Source of the DNA: Serripes groenlandicus
Lineage: Eukaryota > Mollusca > Bivalvia > Cardiida > Cardiidae
Reading direction: 5' to 3'
Assembly: GCA_031761405.1 (NCBI GenBank)
Contig: JASEVX010000001.1
Span: 48,407,102 to 48,471,101 of the forward strand
DNA length: 64,000 bases
Part shown: positions 36,801 through 51,800 of the stretch, piece by piece
Position numbering within the stretch: position 1 is the stretch's first letter
Layout of the letters: each line of letters opens with the position of its first letter
Made by a program: the position numbers and the translations under genes
The notes under the pieces: model-generated
Databases searched by the model: none
What the model saw: only the letters and a program-made list of their open reading frames with translations
What the model was told of the DNA's origin: nothing

Positions 36801-39800
36801 AAGTGTAATTCGTCACTTTACCCCTTTTCTGGTGGAATCTACATCTAGTCCTGATTTTTTACCATTTATCATTTAGATTTGAGTAGTGCTCCATGAAAAC
36901 CCAACCTTAGTGTTATTGTGAAAATGCGTAGAAAAGATCTGCCTGCTTTTCACAGTTATCTGATTAATATTTGTCAGACATTTTATGAAACCTTGCATAA
37001 CTGATTATCAAACAGTGCACAACCATATCAAGAGGCGCAGCTTAGTCCGGATCTTCACTGGTGACCAAATTTATTTTTATTATATTTTTCCAGAGCGACG
37101 CTAACTATTTCTTTTAATATGTTCACTCAAGGAGCCACATCAAACAAAATTCAACCTTTTTAAGTTTTGATTTTCATGGCAATAATGTTCAAATTCCATA
37201 CTTGTATAGTCAACTTTGGCTCTTAACACTTTCCGTCATATAGACGCTTTCTGACACCTCTGTAGCAGACGGCTTTTTGAAAACATAGTGACAAAAGAAG
37301 AAATTGCTCAAATCGAGCAATTTCTCCTTTTGCCACAATGTTTTCCACTTTTAGTCATAGGTTATCACTCATCCTTATCTAGTCCTCTATGCTTCTATTA
37401 TTAGAATGCAAATCAGAAGATCCTGATCACCTAAGAAGCTGATCTCAAAGTTTCCAAAATTTGTTTTGGAGTGACCTGGTCCAATAATGAAGTAAGAAAT
37501 TTTGTAACAAAAACTAGAAAAATATCACTGAAGGTGATGAATACCCCCAGCTGGTGCCTGACAATATACATATGTATGAGAAATTCAAGGGGCCATAACT
37601 CATTTAAAAATAATTCCAGTGCAACACGCCGGCAATATGCACAACTAGGTTTTTGGTATCAATCATTCTTGTGAAGTAATATTGAATTCTGACCAAGGGT
37701 TGCTGAGAAAGTGTTCACTAGAAATGTCCAGACCAACAGACCGACCGACAAACCGACTGACAAGCGTGACTCCTATATAGCCCCCATATACTATGTATCT
37801 GGGGGTATAATAAGTGAACAGTTTTACCCCATTCTTGTCCAAAGCACCGAGAGTTTCAAGTCTATTTATAGCAGTAGATATGGCTTCCTCGCTGGGTGGT
37901 TCAGGCAATTCGTCCAATACAGTCTGAAATCATATAATAGCACCATCACAATATATAGCAATGTGTTACCTACTTTATCCTTTAACTATGGAATAAACTA
38001 GAGGCTCCTACGGCGGACAACTTCAGAAAACATAAGAAAAGAATTAAAAGGACCACTTTTTCCTCAATGTTATCAATCCAATGTTAAATTAATACTCCAA
38101 ACTTCCAACTTTCAAAAAGCCCATGACTAAACAGTGGTGGACATCAGTTATCTGAAAACTTCAAACTTTCTAACGTCTAATAAATCTCTGATCTGATTGA
38201 TTATTTGATGTGTCACCTATTTAACTTTTTCCTATAAGCGGGTGTTATTTCAAGCTTTCGATGTATAGACCTTTTTCCTGCATTATTTCAACTCTATTCA
38301 ATAATTACACTTTCATTTGTAAGGATTCCAATTTGTTATCCAAATGTTTTCAAAGACATCTTCTGTAGATTTGTTTTTTTTGGTAAAGGGTTAACCCTTT
38401 CCCTCATACGACAATTCTGCAGCAGACGACTTTAAACATATTTTTTCAAAAAATGGAAAATCTCTATAACTGAATGGATAACCTATGACTAAAAAAAGAA
38501 AACATTGTGACAAAAGGAGAAATTGCTCGTTCTGAGCAATTTCTTCTTTTGTCACTATGTTTTCAAAAAGTCATCTGCTGCGGAGGCGTCAGAAAGCGTG
38601 TTTATGGAGGAAAGGGTTAAGTACATTTGCATTACTAGAATTCAAAAAGAGGACAATAATGTTACTATCTAAAAGACTTAAAATAAACTTAAATAAAGAT
38701 TTGTTTGATTTGGTACATTTGCGTTACTAGAATTTAAAAAGAGGAAATGAAGCTACTATCTAAGTAAAAGACTTAAAATAAACTGTAACCTTTTAACCCT
38801 TTCCCTGATACGACTTTCTGCAGCAGACGACTTTGAACATATTTTGTCAAAATATAGAAAATCTCCATAATTGAATGGGTAACCTATGACAAAAAGTGGA
38901 AAACATTGTGGCAAAAGGAGAAATTGCACGTTTTGTGCAATTTCTTCTTTTGTCACTATGTTTTCAAAATGCTGTCTGCTGCAGAGGCGTCAGAAAGCGT
39001 CTATATGAGGGAAAGGATTAATTCATACCTTTACTGGTGTACGTTTAAATATCTCTAGCATACGAATACGAAGGACAATCTGTTCCAATGGGGCTCTTTT
39101 TATCTCTGCCATGAAAAATTGTAGTCATTGACACAAATATCAAAATATTATGATAAAGTTTGTCATAGGTTATTGTCAAGTTACAAAGATCAAATATCTT
39201 GGTATCACAACAAGGGTTTCATTAAAAAGAATACAAATGTCAAGTACAAAAGCCATCTTTCAGAAGGCCTAAGAATTGTCTGGTTTGAAAACATCTATTT
39301 AGGCAAGTGCCATGTGTATGAGAGTAAATAATTTTCTTTTATTGTTAGACTTTGTTAAAATTTGATTCTTTAACCCCTTTCTTCATATAACACATCTGCA
39401 GTAGACCACATTGAACACATTAAAACAAACCTATGGAAAATACAAAATTGATAATTCTAAATAGCTGAAACATTGTGGCTAAAGGGGAAATTGCTCATTG
39501 TGAGCATTTTCTCCTTAAGCATTATTTATTTCAAAAGTCCTCTGCTGCAGATATATCAAAATACCTCTGCTTGTTTGCAAGGCTTAAATTCTCTTGATCT
39601 CACTAAACAATTCTAGCATAATATTTCATATTTAGAGATATTCCTTATTTTTGCCTAGACAAATTCAATGTTCAGTGTCATTTGTTGCAGATTTGTTGTA
39701 TGTGGGAAAGGGTTCAGTATCCACTGCTTATTATTTAGAGGTCATACAAGAATATTAGAACAGGAACTACATCCCTAATCTTAAGCTGACACCAATCTAC

Positions 39801-42800
39801 TTTTTCTTAAAATTACACGGTTATTTGTGCGCAATTTCTCTTTTTCTTTTTTCAGAAGATTTTAATATAGATGCTCTCTGCAGCAGACGGCTTTTTGAAA
39901 ACATAGCAACAAAAGAAGAAATAGCTCAAAACGAGCAATTTCTCCTTTTGCCACAATGTTTTCCACTTTTAGTCATAGGTTATCCATTCAATTATGGAGA
40001 TTTTCTATTTTTTGACAAAATATGTTCACATACGTCTGCTTCAGAATTGTCGTATGAGGGAAAGGGTTGAATAGAAATTAAAGTAACATCACAATGAATA
40101 AACACACTAATAGAGTAATAGGGTATGACAAAATATCTTTGCAAATAAATTCTGAATTAGGTTTTTACAAGATAAAGGACTTCTTTATTATTGGAAAACA
40201 TTGTTGAAAAATATAAAATTTACTCATATCGAGAAAATTCTTCATTTCTTGCAATGCTTGTAAAAGTTGTAAAGGCACTTAATGTATTTTTTACGAGGAA
40301 ATGGGTTAAGGTTATTGTTGTACCTGGTATCGGTTGTTCTCTCATATGGTGCTCAAACCTGTGACTAGTGAACATATGAAAACAGACACCAGACTTCACT
40401 CTTCCAGCTCGACCTTTTCTCTGGAGTGCATTTGCTTTGGAGACCCAAACTGTATCCAAACTCTCCATACCTTTTTCTGAGTCATACCTGGAGGTTTAAT
40501 CAAATCATTCTATTAAGAATATCAAATAACATTGAAATTCTGTTTTAATAACACATATCTAATTCTGCCAGCTTGCTATAAAAAGAAACCTGTTTGTCTA
40601 CAAGATTAACTTCATGTTAAATTGCAAGATGTTATGCCCTTAAACATTTCCAGCAAGTTTTGTGAAAATCAGATGAAATCTGTTTGACTTAGAAAGTGGA
40701 CAAGACTAATTTAGCCAAAACTGCCTTGTGCAATATGGCTGGTTATCATATTTGGCCTAGACATTATGCACACAAATCATGTTCAACAAGTTTGGTGAAG
40801 ATTGGATGAAGACTGTTAGACTTAGAGAGGGGACAAGGCTAAATTGGCAAATTTTTAATAACTCAAGGGCCATAATGCAAAAATGCCTAGGACAATATTG
40901 GCTGGTTATCAAACTTGGCCTAGAAATTATGCCCGCAAACATAATGTTGAAGTTTAGTAAAAGTCAGATGTAAACTGTTTGACTTAGAGAGTGGACAATG
41001 AATGGTCCAATAATTCAACTTGTATTATTACAGACGTATAAAAATAATTATTAAAATAAGTTGAAAACATTGTGGCAAAAAGAGAAATGGGGTAACCTAA
41101 GGAACACTTCTGCAAAATTGTCTTGAAATCAGACAAGCAGATTCCTAGAGAAACAGTTTTTTAACTCGAGCACTGCGGAGTGAAACCCAATGCTCGTCTG
41201 TTTATTCATGAATTTTTAAGTCCAAAAAAAAGGGCTTAACTGAATATTTATAAAAGACATGCATATTGTTTCTAGGAACATGTGTATCAAGTTGAATTTT
41301 AAGAATATGTGAGAACTTTATGAGGTAAGGTTAAACATTTGTATGACAACGCCAAGGGTATCACAATAGCCAGACTTCTTTCTTCGAAAAACAGGCGAGT
41401 TAAAACGGTTATTTTTCAATATTTCTCTTGCCAATGCAACCAAAGTTCTACATAGAATTTCTTTCTTTGAAAAAATAACTCTTTAGGCCTTTTCTTCACA
41501 CAAATCATTCTAAACAGATGACTTGGAAACAAATCGTATGGATTTTGTTTATATAAAAAACTCTATTGAAAAGAGTTGAAAACTTTGAGGCAAAATTCGT
41601 CTGCTGTAGGTGCATCTGCATGGAAAAAGGGTTTAACACTTTCCCACTTGCAGATACATCATGACACCTTTTAAAAACATTATGGCAAATGAAGACATTG
41701 CTCAAAATGAGCATCTTCTTTCTTTGCCATAATATTTTCAACTTTTTTTCAATGAAAATACTAACATTTTTTCAACATTTTTGACAATATGTTTTTTAAG
41801 TCCTCTGCTGATATCTGCAGGTTACATATTATTACCTCTTTTCCTTCATTTTACCAGCGTCAATTACAAAACAGACGTCATCGATAGTAATGGAGGTCTC
41901 TGCTATATTTGTGGCAATAACAATCTTGGTAACATCTTCTGGGGGTTTTCTTTAAGTAAAAAATGGTGGGTTTCAGTCTAATGATGAGGTAAGAGGATAA
42001 TGCATTGAATGTAATTAACCCTTTCCCTCATACGACAATTCTGCAGCAGACGACTTTAAACGTATTTCGTCAAATTAGAAAATCTCCATAATTGAATGGA
42101 TAACCTATGACAAAAAGTGGAAAACATTGTTGCAAAAGGAGAAATCTTCTTTTGTCACTATGTTTTCAAAAAGCCGTCTGATGCAGAGGTGTCAGAAAGC
42201 GTCTATATGAGGGAAAGGGTTAATCAATGATCAGTTGTATCATTTCCTCAACAAGAATCTGTAAATTGCAATTCAAGTAAACCGTTTCCCACATAAGAAA
42301 ATAAATAAACCTTGTGACGAATTAATGAGCAATTTATCCAATTTCAACCATGTTTTCAAAGTTATCTGCTGCAGATGCCTTGCAATATGTTCACATGTGA
42401 AAGGGTTAAATAAATAATTAGCTGCCTTCATAGTTTGATCAATCATTATATTGGCATGTGTTCTCATATAGAGAGTATGTTAATTGTTAACCCTTTCCCA
42501 AATACAAGAAATCCGCGGCAGATGACTTAGGAATTATCTCGGTCAAGAATCTCTATAAGTAAAATCATAAATTCATAATCACAGAGAGAGTTGAAAATTT
42601 CATGATGAGCAATTTTTCCCTTTGCAACAATATCTTCAAAAGTTTTCTTCTGCAGGTGCATCAAAATGCGTCTATTTGTTGGAAAGAATTGACCCATATA
42701 TGATGAGAAATTTCTCCTTTTGCTACAATGTTTTCAACTGTATTTAATAATTATTCTTTATTTAAAGGTTAATTTAAATACTATCATAAAATATAAATAT

Positions 42801-45800
42801 AAGGTAAACTGTCAAACATGTGCTGTGTGAAAATGTTATATGATGTCAACATAATTGTTGTGGGCCGGTGGCCTTATGTCAATAAAAAAATAAATATTGT
42901 CATTGTCATTTGGTGTGAGTTACTTACAGTAATAACAAGAGCGCCAAATGTGTTTTTTTGAGACCAAGTATTGTGATAATTAGTTGTGATAATTAGTTGT
43001 ATCTTAGGTAAATTCAGAGAGCAGATACTGTTAATACAGTTTTGGCCATTTCCAGGGACATAAGTGTGGAGTGACTAAGATAACGTTATTAAATATTCTG
43101 CCCATCAACATATTGTCTAAATTTGGTGATATTCAAATATATTGACTAAAGCGATATGGCTGATTATAGCACTTGTCCGAGATATTCTGCCTATACACAT
43201 TCTGACTAAATTTGGTGACGATTGGATAAAGGATTCAAAAGTTATTGATTGGACAAGACCGATTTGAGGTAATTTCTATAATTAAAGGACAATAACTCTC
43301 CAGTGAATGAAGCTATATGGCTGGTAATCAAACTTGTCCGAGATACTTTGGCAATACACATTCTGACTAAATTTGGTGGTGACTGGACAAAGGCTTCTTA
43401 AGTTATTGCGCGGACAAAACCGATTTTAGGTTATTTCTGTCATTAAAGGGAGATAACTCTAGAGTGACTCAAGCTATATGGCTGGTTATAGAACTTGTCT
43501 GAGATACAATGCCCATACACATTCTGACCAAAATTTGGTGATGATTGGATAAAGGCTTCAAAAGTTATTGATCAGACAATAACTACTTGAGGTAATTTCT
43601 ACAATAAAAGGGCAATAACTCTCGGTTGACTACAGCGATATGGCTGGTTATGAAACTTGTTTGAGATATTATGCCAATACACATTTTGACTAAGTTTTGT
43701 GATTATTGGAGAAAGGCTTCTAAAGTTATTGGGCTGACAAGACCAATTTTAGGTAATTTCTATAATTAAAGGGCGATAACTCTGGATTGACTAGAGCGAT
43801 ATAGCTAGTTTTCGAACTTGTCCAAGATATTATGCCAATCTGTGATGATTGGACAAAGGATTTTAAAGTTTTTTGGCTGACAACATACTGGACACCACAG
43901 GTAAAACTATAAAAAAGTATTTAGATTTTATCCTTTTCCCACATATAGACGCTTTCTAACACCTCTGAAGCAGATATCTTTTGAAAACATTACGGCAAAA
44001 GTAGAAATTGCTCAAAACAGGCAATTTCATCATTTACAACGATGTTTTCAATTTTGCAGTAATTATACCTACATTTAAAGAGCTTTACAGTGTTTTTGCC
44101 TGGATACTTTCAAAGTCGTCTGCTGCAGGTTTGTTGTATGTGGGAAAAGGTAATATTGTGAAAATCGCTCTACTGCACTCAAAATAGTGAGACGAGGTAG
44201 ATTGATGAAAATTGTGGGTTGGTATATATATTAAAGAAACTGATAAAACAAACATCCCCCAAGGAACCCCATCTACCGATTTTCAAGTGCAGTGGTCAGA
44301 ATGATGTATTCAAGAGTCCTCGGTCAATTCATTTTCACAATAGACTCCTCAAAGGAACAGATAACTTATCTTAGCACTGTATACATGTACATACTTATTT
44401 CTGCGGGATGTTTAATATGGATCTAATGGTAGTACATACAAATTCCACCAATTTAATCCTTTCTAACATATAGACGCTTTCTGATGCCTCTCCTCGGCAG
44501 CAGCAGACTTTTGAAAACATTGTGACAAATGGAGAAATTGCCACCATGTTTTCAACTCTATTCAATAATTATACTTTAATTTTTAGAGATTTTCAACATT
44601 TTTGCCGATACCATTTCAAAGTCGTCTGTTGCAGATTGGTTGTATGTGGAAAAGGGTTAAATACTGTCATTACAAATAACCATAAAGATTGTGTTATTTA
44701 TAAATTTAAGGCATCGACATCAAAAAAAGCTTTACTAAACACAATATTCGGAACTGCAAATTTAAAGCCCCAACAGTATTCTAATATTTTCAAATTTGTT
44801 TTAAAGACTTACGAAAACACAGACTTCTGGTCCTCTGATGATAGTGTTGAATGTAAAGGAATAATTCTGAATCTGGAAAGATATAAAATATTCAACAATA
44901 TTACCTAGTCCATTATCTGACAATATTTTTTTAACCTTTTCCTGTTTGTAGATGAATTTTGACGCATATACTGTCATCTTTTGAAAATATTGTGGCAAAA
45001 GGAGAGCAATTTCTCCTTTTTACACAATATTTTCAACTTAATTTAATAATTGAACTTTTATTTATAAAGATTTTCCATATTTTTAATGACAAATTTTTAA
45101 GCTTGTCTGCTGCAGATTTGATGTATGTGGGAAACAGTTAAGATTTTGTCAAGATTAAAAATATCTAAAGATAACAGTTAGCCCTGTGTGTTTGGAATCA
45201 TAATATACAGATAGAGAAAGAAAAGAAGAAACATCATGAGAAAATTATCCTTTCCTCAAAAAAGTATGCTAATGTCATCTGCTGCACATGTGTACTCAGA
45301 TATCTGTATCAAAGAAACCTATGTTATTACTTTACCATCAATATACATAAACGTTTTGCAAATAGAATAAGGAAAGAAATATCACAATATCAACTTACCA
45401 TTTTAAAATCTTAAAAACCTTAACAATATAACAAGACGGCCATGACGGCCCTGGATCGCTCACATGAGTAATGAAATGTGATTTGTCATGCAAACCACAA
45501 TAACTCATTTTGCAGTCAGGAAAGCTAATACTTGAGGCCCAAGAGGAGAATTCAATTTTCACTGTCACAAAGGGAAATAACCCACACCCTATGATGTCTG
45601 TATTTTGTCAAAATAATATGACTTACAAGGTCACCAAAGAAATGTTTATGTACCAGTAAGTATTTCAAATTCAGACAATAAGTTTCTAAATCCCACACTC
45701 TGGGCATAAAGGTAAAAACAGCACCCCCTGGTGGCCATGTCTTTTGACATAATACACATGGCTAGAAGGAATTAGGTAGAGGTTCACCCATGGAACATTT

Positions 45801-48800
45801 CTACAAAACGATTTGATAATCAGTCTGATGTCAAAGTATTGTGTTTCAGGATACAGTTACAATAGTTCTGCATTAACCCACCATAGGGTTTAAACCTTTC
45901 TCTCATACTACAAATCTGCAGCAGATGACTTTGAACATATTTTGTCAAAAAATAGAAAATCTCTATAATTGAATGGATAACCTATGACTAAGAGTGGAAA
46001 ACATTGTGGCAAAAGGAGAAATTGCTTGTTTTGAGCAATTTCTTCTTTTGTCACTATGATTTCAAAAAGCCGTCTGCTGCAGAAAGCGTCTATATGAGGG
46101 AAAGGGTTAAGCCTTCAATATAACAAATATTACCTGTGTTTATTTCTGTATCCAAACACTGAGCTTGACAGCAACATATCATACAATGTTTGAATCTCTG
46201 CATAGCCGGGCATGAATACCAAGATAGCACCATTTTCAGGAAACTGTAATATCATACAAACAATGAATGATTATTACATGTCAATGTATCACAGGTAATC
46301 AAATTTAACCCTTTCCCACATATAGACTCTTTCTGAGTCCTCTGCAGTAGACGACCTTTGAAATCATTGTGGCAAAAGGAAAAATTGCAAAGTTGTCTGC
46401 AGCTGATTTGTTGTATAAGGGAAAGGGTTAAAACTCCATTTCCCACTAACATCAAACCTGAAGCTGTCAACATTGAAAACACATCAGATAAAAAATATGG
46501 TAAATCTCTGAAATTGAAATTACCTTTAACCCTCCCTTTCCCACAAAGAGAACCTTTTTGACGCCTATGAAGCAAGTGACTTTTGAAAACATTGTGATAA
46601 AAGGAAACATTACTCAAAACGAGCATTTTCCCTTTTTGTCAATATGTTTTCAACTCTATTTAATAATAATACTTCCCATTATAGAGAGTTTCCACATGTC
46701 GGAGGGATATGTCTTTAAAGTCGTCTGCTGCTTATTCGCTGTATGTGGGATAGGGTTAATATTGAAAAGAGTTGAAAACATTGTGACAAATGGAACAAGA
46801 GGGCCGAGATGACCCTAAATCGATCACCTGATTGATAGTAAATTAGTAGAAATATCTGGGAAAAAGATCAAGGAGTGCAATTAGAACTTCAAGGAGTGAA
46901 CACTTCTCAAGAAACAGCTTATAAGTAAAGGTCATTTATATCTTGAAATCTAACAAGAACTTCAATTAGAATTGAATTATTAAGTTTTTGTCATTTTGCA
47001 CCTTTCTTGATCTGTTTTTAATATAAACCAATATGGCTTGAACAGTTTTTTTAGAGGGGCATTTAAGGATTCTTTCTACTGAATTATCTTGGAGTCTGAC
47101 AAGCAGATTATGGAGGAAAAGGATTTTAAAGTTTGGTCGTTTTACTCATGTTTTGATACATGTATGGTGAGTGTAAGGAACGACAACTCTGCGAAGGAGA
47201 TTGCCCTTGCATAATACTCTGCCAAGTGTTACCTCCCTTAGACCATAAATCTAATAACCATATGTCATTTGAAGCAAAATGTTTAATTACTCCTTTTCTG
47301 ATGCTGCTTGGTTGCTATGCCTTTCAACAAATCAATATGGCTTGACAAAGTATGTAAATGATCAATGAAAGAACATTTCTACAAAACTATCTTTAAATCA
47401 GACAAGCACTTTTATAAGGATGCTTTATTAAAGTATTGTCATTTTGCCCCTTTTTTGATGCCGCCTGACTGCCATGTTTTTCGACCAATCAGTATGGCTT
47501 GAACAATTTTTATAGAGGGTCACCCAAGGAACATTTCTACCAAATTATATTTGAATCTGACAGGCAGATTCGGAGGAGAAGATTTTTAAAGTTTGGACAT
47601 TTTGTCCCCTTTCTGATTGATGCCGCAGCAACCAAAGTTCTCAATGGAATTTAAATCTTTGAACAATTTTGAAAGAGGACCACCAAAGGAACATTCCTGT
47701 GATGTTTGGTGGAAATTGTTCTTGCGGTTCAGGAGGAGATGATGTTTAAAGCTAAAAGTTAACGCCGGACGCCGGACGCCGGACGACGGACACAGAGTGA
47801 TCAGAATAGCTCACCTTGAGCCTTTGGCTCTAGGTGATCTAAAAATTGCTCATTATTGGCAATTTCTTTCTTTGCCACTATGTTGACATGAGTCCTAGTT
47901 CCAGAGGTGTAACAATACTTCTTCAGGTAGGAAAAGAGTAAATAATGTAAACTTCCAAAATAAATATATCTAATCAACATAATGCATCATCTGGACAAAC
48001 TGTAAAATGATATTTTGTGACATAGTAGAAAACATTTTGAGAAAGGGATAAAATGCTCATTATGAAGATTTCCTTTGTCTCATTATATTTTCAACAATGT
48101 TGTCCATTGTACAGCCCTGGACTTTTTTAGGCTCCTGGCTTATATCAGACAAAATAGCTTAACCCTTTCCCTCATACGACAATTCTGCAGCAGACGACTT
48201 TAAATACTTTGTCAAAAAATAGAAAATCTCTATAATTGAATGGATAACCTATGACTAAAAGTGGAAAACATTGTGTCAAAAGGAGAAAACATTGTGACAA
48301 AAGGAGAAATTGCCCGTTTTGAGCAACTTCCTAATTTGTCACTGTTTTCAAAAAGCCGTCTGATGCAGAGGCGTCAGAAAGTGCCTATATGAGGGAAAGG
48401 GTTATACATAAGGTTGTTGTTACTGTCAAAGTTAATTGAATGCGAACTCCTGACATCTGGAACACTGCATAAAATAGGTTAACACCATATGCTCGAAAAT
48501 AGTAGTGCACTGGCTACACAGCAAGATTTGATTAATTAACTAACCCTTTCCCTCGTATAAATGCTTTCTGATGCCTCATAATGCCCAATTTCTCCTTTTG
48601 CCACAAGGTTTTCAACTATATTTTATTATAAAACTTTATTTAATGGAGATTTTTCAGGTTTTTTCAAATATCATTTCAAAGTCGTCTGCTTCATACTTGC
48701 TGTATGAGGGAAGAAGATGGTTGAGATTGTCATCTACTGGTAACAAAAAACTTATGTCATTGGAAGGGTCATAAAAGGTGCATACCTCTAGATCTTCATG

Positions 48801-51800
48801 GTTGCCTGTAACCAACCAGGACATCAGTGTAAGAATAAGGTCATAGTTGATTTTTGTATGGTCAAGCATTGCCATAGTCTTTACTGTCAATTTATGGTAA
48901 TCTGTAACAGAATTTTAAAAACATATATGCTGTGCGCCAGGGAAGATAAGCATGGAACATGTAAACTTATAGTTGTTTTAAATCAAAAGCTTTAACCCTT
49001 TCCCACATACAACAAATCTGCAGCAGACGACTTTGAAAACGTCTAGGCAAAAGCACAAAAAATACCTTTAAATGAAAGAACAATAATTGAATAGAGTTGA
49101 AAACATGGTGACAAAAAGAGAAGTTGCTTAATTTGAGCAATTTCTTCTTTTGTCCCCATGTTTTCAATAAGCCGTCTGCTGCAGAGGCGTTAGAATTTTT
49201 CATTCACAAACATCCTTTTTTATTGGGCTACAAATAATATAGATAAATGCATTTTCCACTATTTTCTCTATTCACAAAACGTATTTTTGCCAGACTTGAA
49301 GACCTGGCAAAATAGATAATGATATGTTATATATGGTAAATAAATATAAATGTAAAATTGTTTTTTCTCATTCACAAACATCCTTTTTGCAGTTTTCACA
49401 TTATGTGCTTGTGAAACACAACAAGCCCCTGGGCAACAATCAAGTGTTATTTTCTTTAAAAAGCAGGTCAAAGCTCAATTTCAGATAAAGCATTCTGGTA
49501 TTATTAAAAAGATCTTGTCACAAAAAATACATATACCAAATATATAAGCCCAATCTTTGAAGGGTCAGAATTTACAGTCAATGCTAACGTTTTTGCATCA
49601 GACAGACAAATAAACAAACAGACAGGAAAAATACTATAATCCCATGAATCCCAGATTTTAGGAGCATAAAAATTTCAGTTGAGGCATTGAATCAAACACA
49701 CACTTCACCTGGATATCTCAAATACAGTTGTTTCACAGACAGGTTTTGGTCTTGTACTTTATTACTTGCTATATGCTGGGGACCAGAACCCTCTTCACAC
49801 ACTGACTGGTCCTCCTCTCTTTCTAGACCGCGTATCACGTAATTCATGTTCTTTAAGGGTCTGGCATAGGGTGAGTCTTCTTCCATCACAAATCTGTTAA
49901 GATTTAACAAATCTTCTAATTTGCAAAAGACAAAAGAGGGCCATGTTGTATTGCTCACCAGATAATATGCCTTTTCAGAAATGATTAATATTTACAAGAT
50001 TTAAATCATTATGATTAATGCAACTTAATGTTTTGCCACATAGAATGAGTGAAAAATGTTCCAACTCATAGGGGCCATGTTTTGTACCTATCAAATTGTT
50101 ATAAACACACTTTGTAGAAGGTCACTGTAGATATATTTCTACCAAAGCATTTTCCAAGCAGACATTTTTGTTTAACCTTTTCCCACATACAACAAATCTA
50201 GCAGATGATTTTAAAAACATGCCATCAAAAATAAACAAATATCTAAATAAATGAAAGCATAATTATTAAGCAACATTAAACAAAACTAGAATTGTTTTTG
50301 CAAAAAACAGATGTCTCCCCTCAAATATCTGTCAAAATCTCTCAAAACATTCCAACCTATAAATTTGGGACAGATATGGAGCGGACACGAAATAAAGCCT
50401 CAAACCTTTGACCTTCAAGCGTGACCTTGACATTGACCCTATATTGTCGAGACGCGGGTTCTGCACGTCGCCTTGATGAGGTAAACATGTGACCCAAGTT
50501 TCATGAAAATCCTTCAAGCCGTCTGGGAGATATGGAGCGGACACGAAATAAAGCCTCAAACCTTTGACATTCAAGCGTGACCTTGACCTTGACCCTATAT
50601 TGTCGAGACGCAGGTTCTGCACGTCGCCTTGATGAGGTGAACATGTGACCCAAGTTTCATGAAAATCCTTCAAGCCGTCTCGGAGATATGGAGCGGACAC
50701 GAAATAAAGCCTCAAACCTTTGACCTTCAAGTGTGACCTTGACCTTGACCCTATATTGTCGAGACGCGGGTTCTGCACGTCGCCTTGATGAGGTGAACAT
50801 GTGACCCAAGTTTCATGAAAATCCTTCAAGCCGTCTGGGAGATATGGAGCGGACACGAAATAAAGCCTCAAACCTTTGACCTTCAAGCGTGACCTTGACC
50901 TTGACCCTATATTGTCGAGACGCGGGTTCTGCACGTCGCCTTGATGAGGTGAACATGTGAGCCAAGTTTCATGAAAATCCTTCAAGCCGTCTTGGAGATA
51001 TGGAGCGGACACGATTTCGGACAGACAGACAGAAGGACAGACAGACAGACAGACAGACAGACGCCGAGGACAAAAACAATATATCTCCCCTGTATACAGG
51101 GGGAGACATAATTATGACAAAAGGAGAAATTGTTAATTAGAATTGAGCTAAAACCTGAAGAAAATAAAAAGAAAACAAGAGCGACGCACAGCGAATGCCA
51201 TCGCTGATATATTTTATTCTAAGTCGAATAAGGGACATTTATGAATAATTATTCAAGCCAGAATTATGTGAATTGGTATAGACATACATATTTTTTCTAG
51301 GAACATGTGTACCAAGTTTCATTAAAAATATTGAGCAGTTTTTGAGTTATAAGGTAAGGTTAAAGTTTTGTGACAAAGCAGACGATGATGCCAAAGAGTA
51401 TCACACTTGTCTCGAAAAACAGACAAGCTAAAAATATGCTACATTTCCTGCAAAAGTACAGGGGCATTAGAAGTGGTATCAGTTGCATTATGTTTAAATT
51501 GACAAAGTACTTGATGCCTACATACTCAGTAAATTCAACTGCATCTTCTAGGAAATACTGCTCCACAGGAAATGTCCTGCCTGAAACAGATATGCGATAA
51601 CTATTAACTATACACCTTGTATGATATCTTAACCCTTTCCCACATCCAATAAATCTGTAGCAGACGAGCTTGGAAATATCTAAGCAAAAATATGAATTTA
51701 CTCTAACTAATAAAAAGATGATTATGGAATACAGTGGAAAACTTTGTGACAAAAGGAGAAATTGCTTGTTTTGAGCAATTTCTCATTTTGTCACAATGTT

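Noticed and set aside
44522..44908. 128-codon plus-strand frame
   Set aside because: Starts in a MITE and runs antisense across DHX57 exon 12; no domain.
50332..51012. Minus-strand 226-codon open frame
   Set aside because: Lies wholly in tandem units of a pearl-like element; no known domain.
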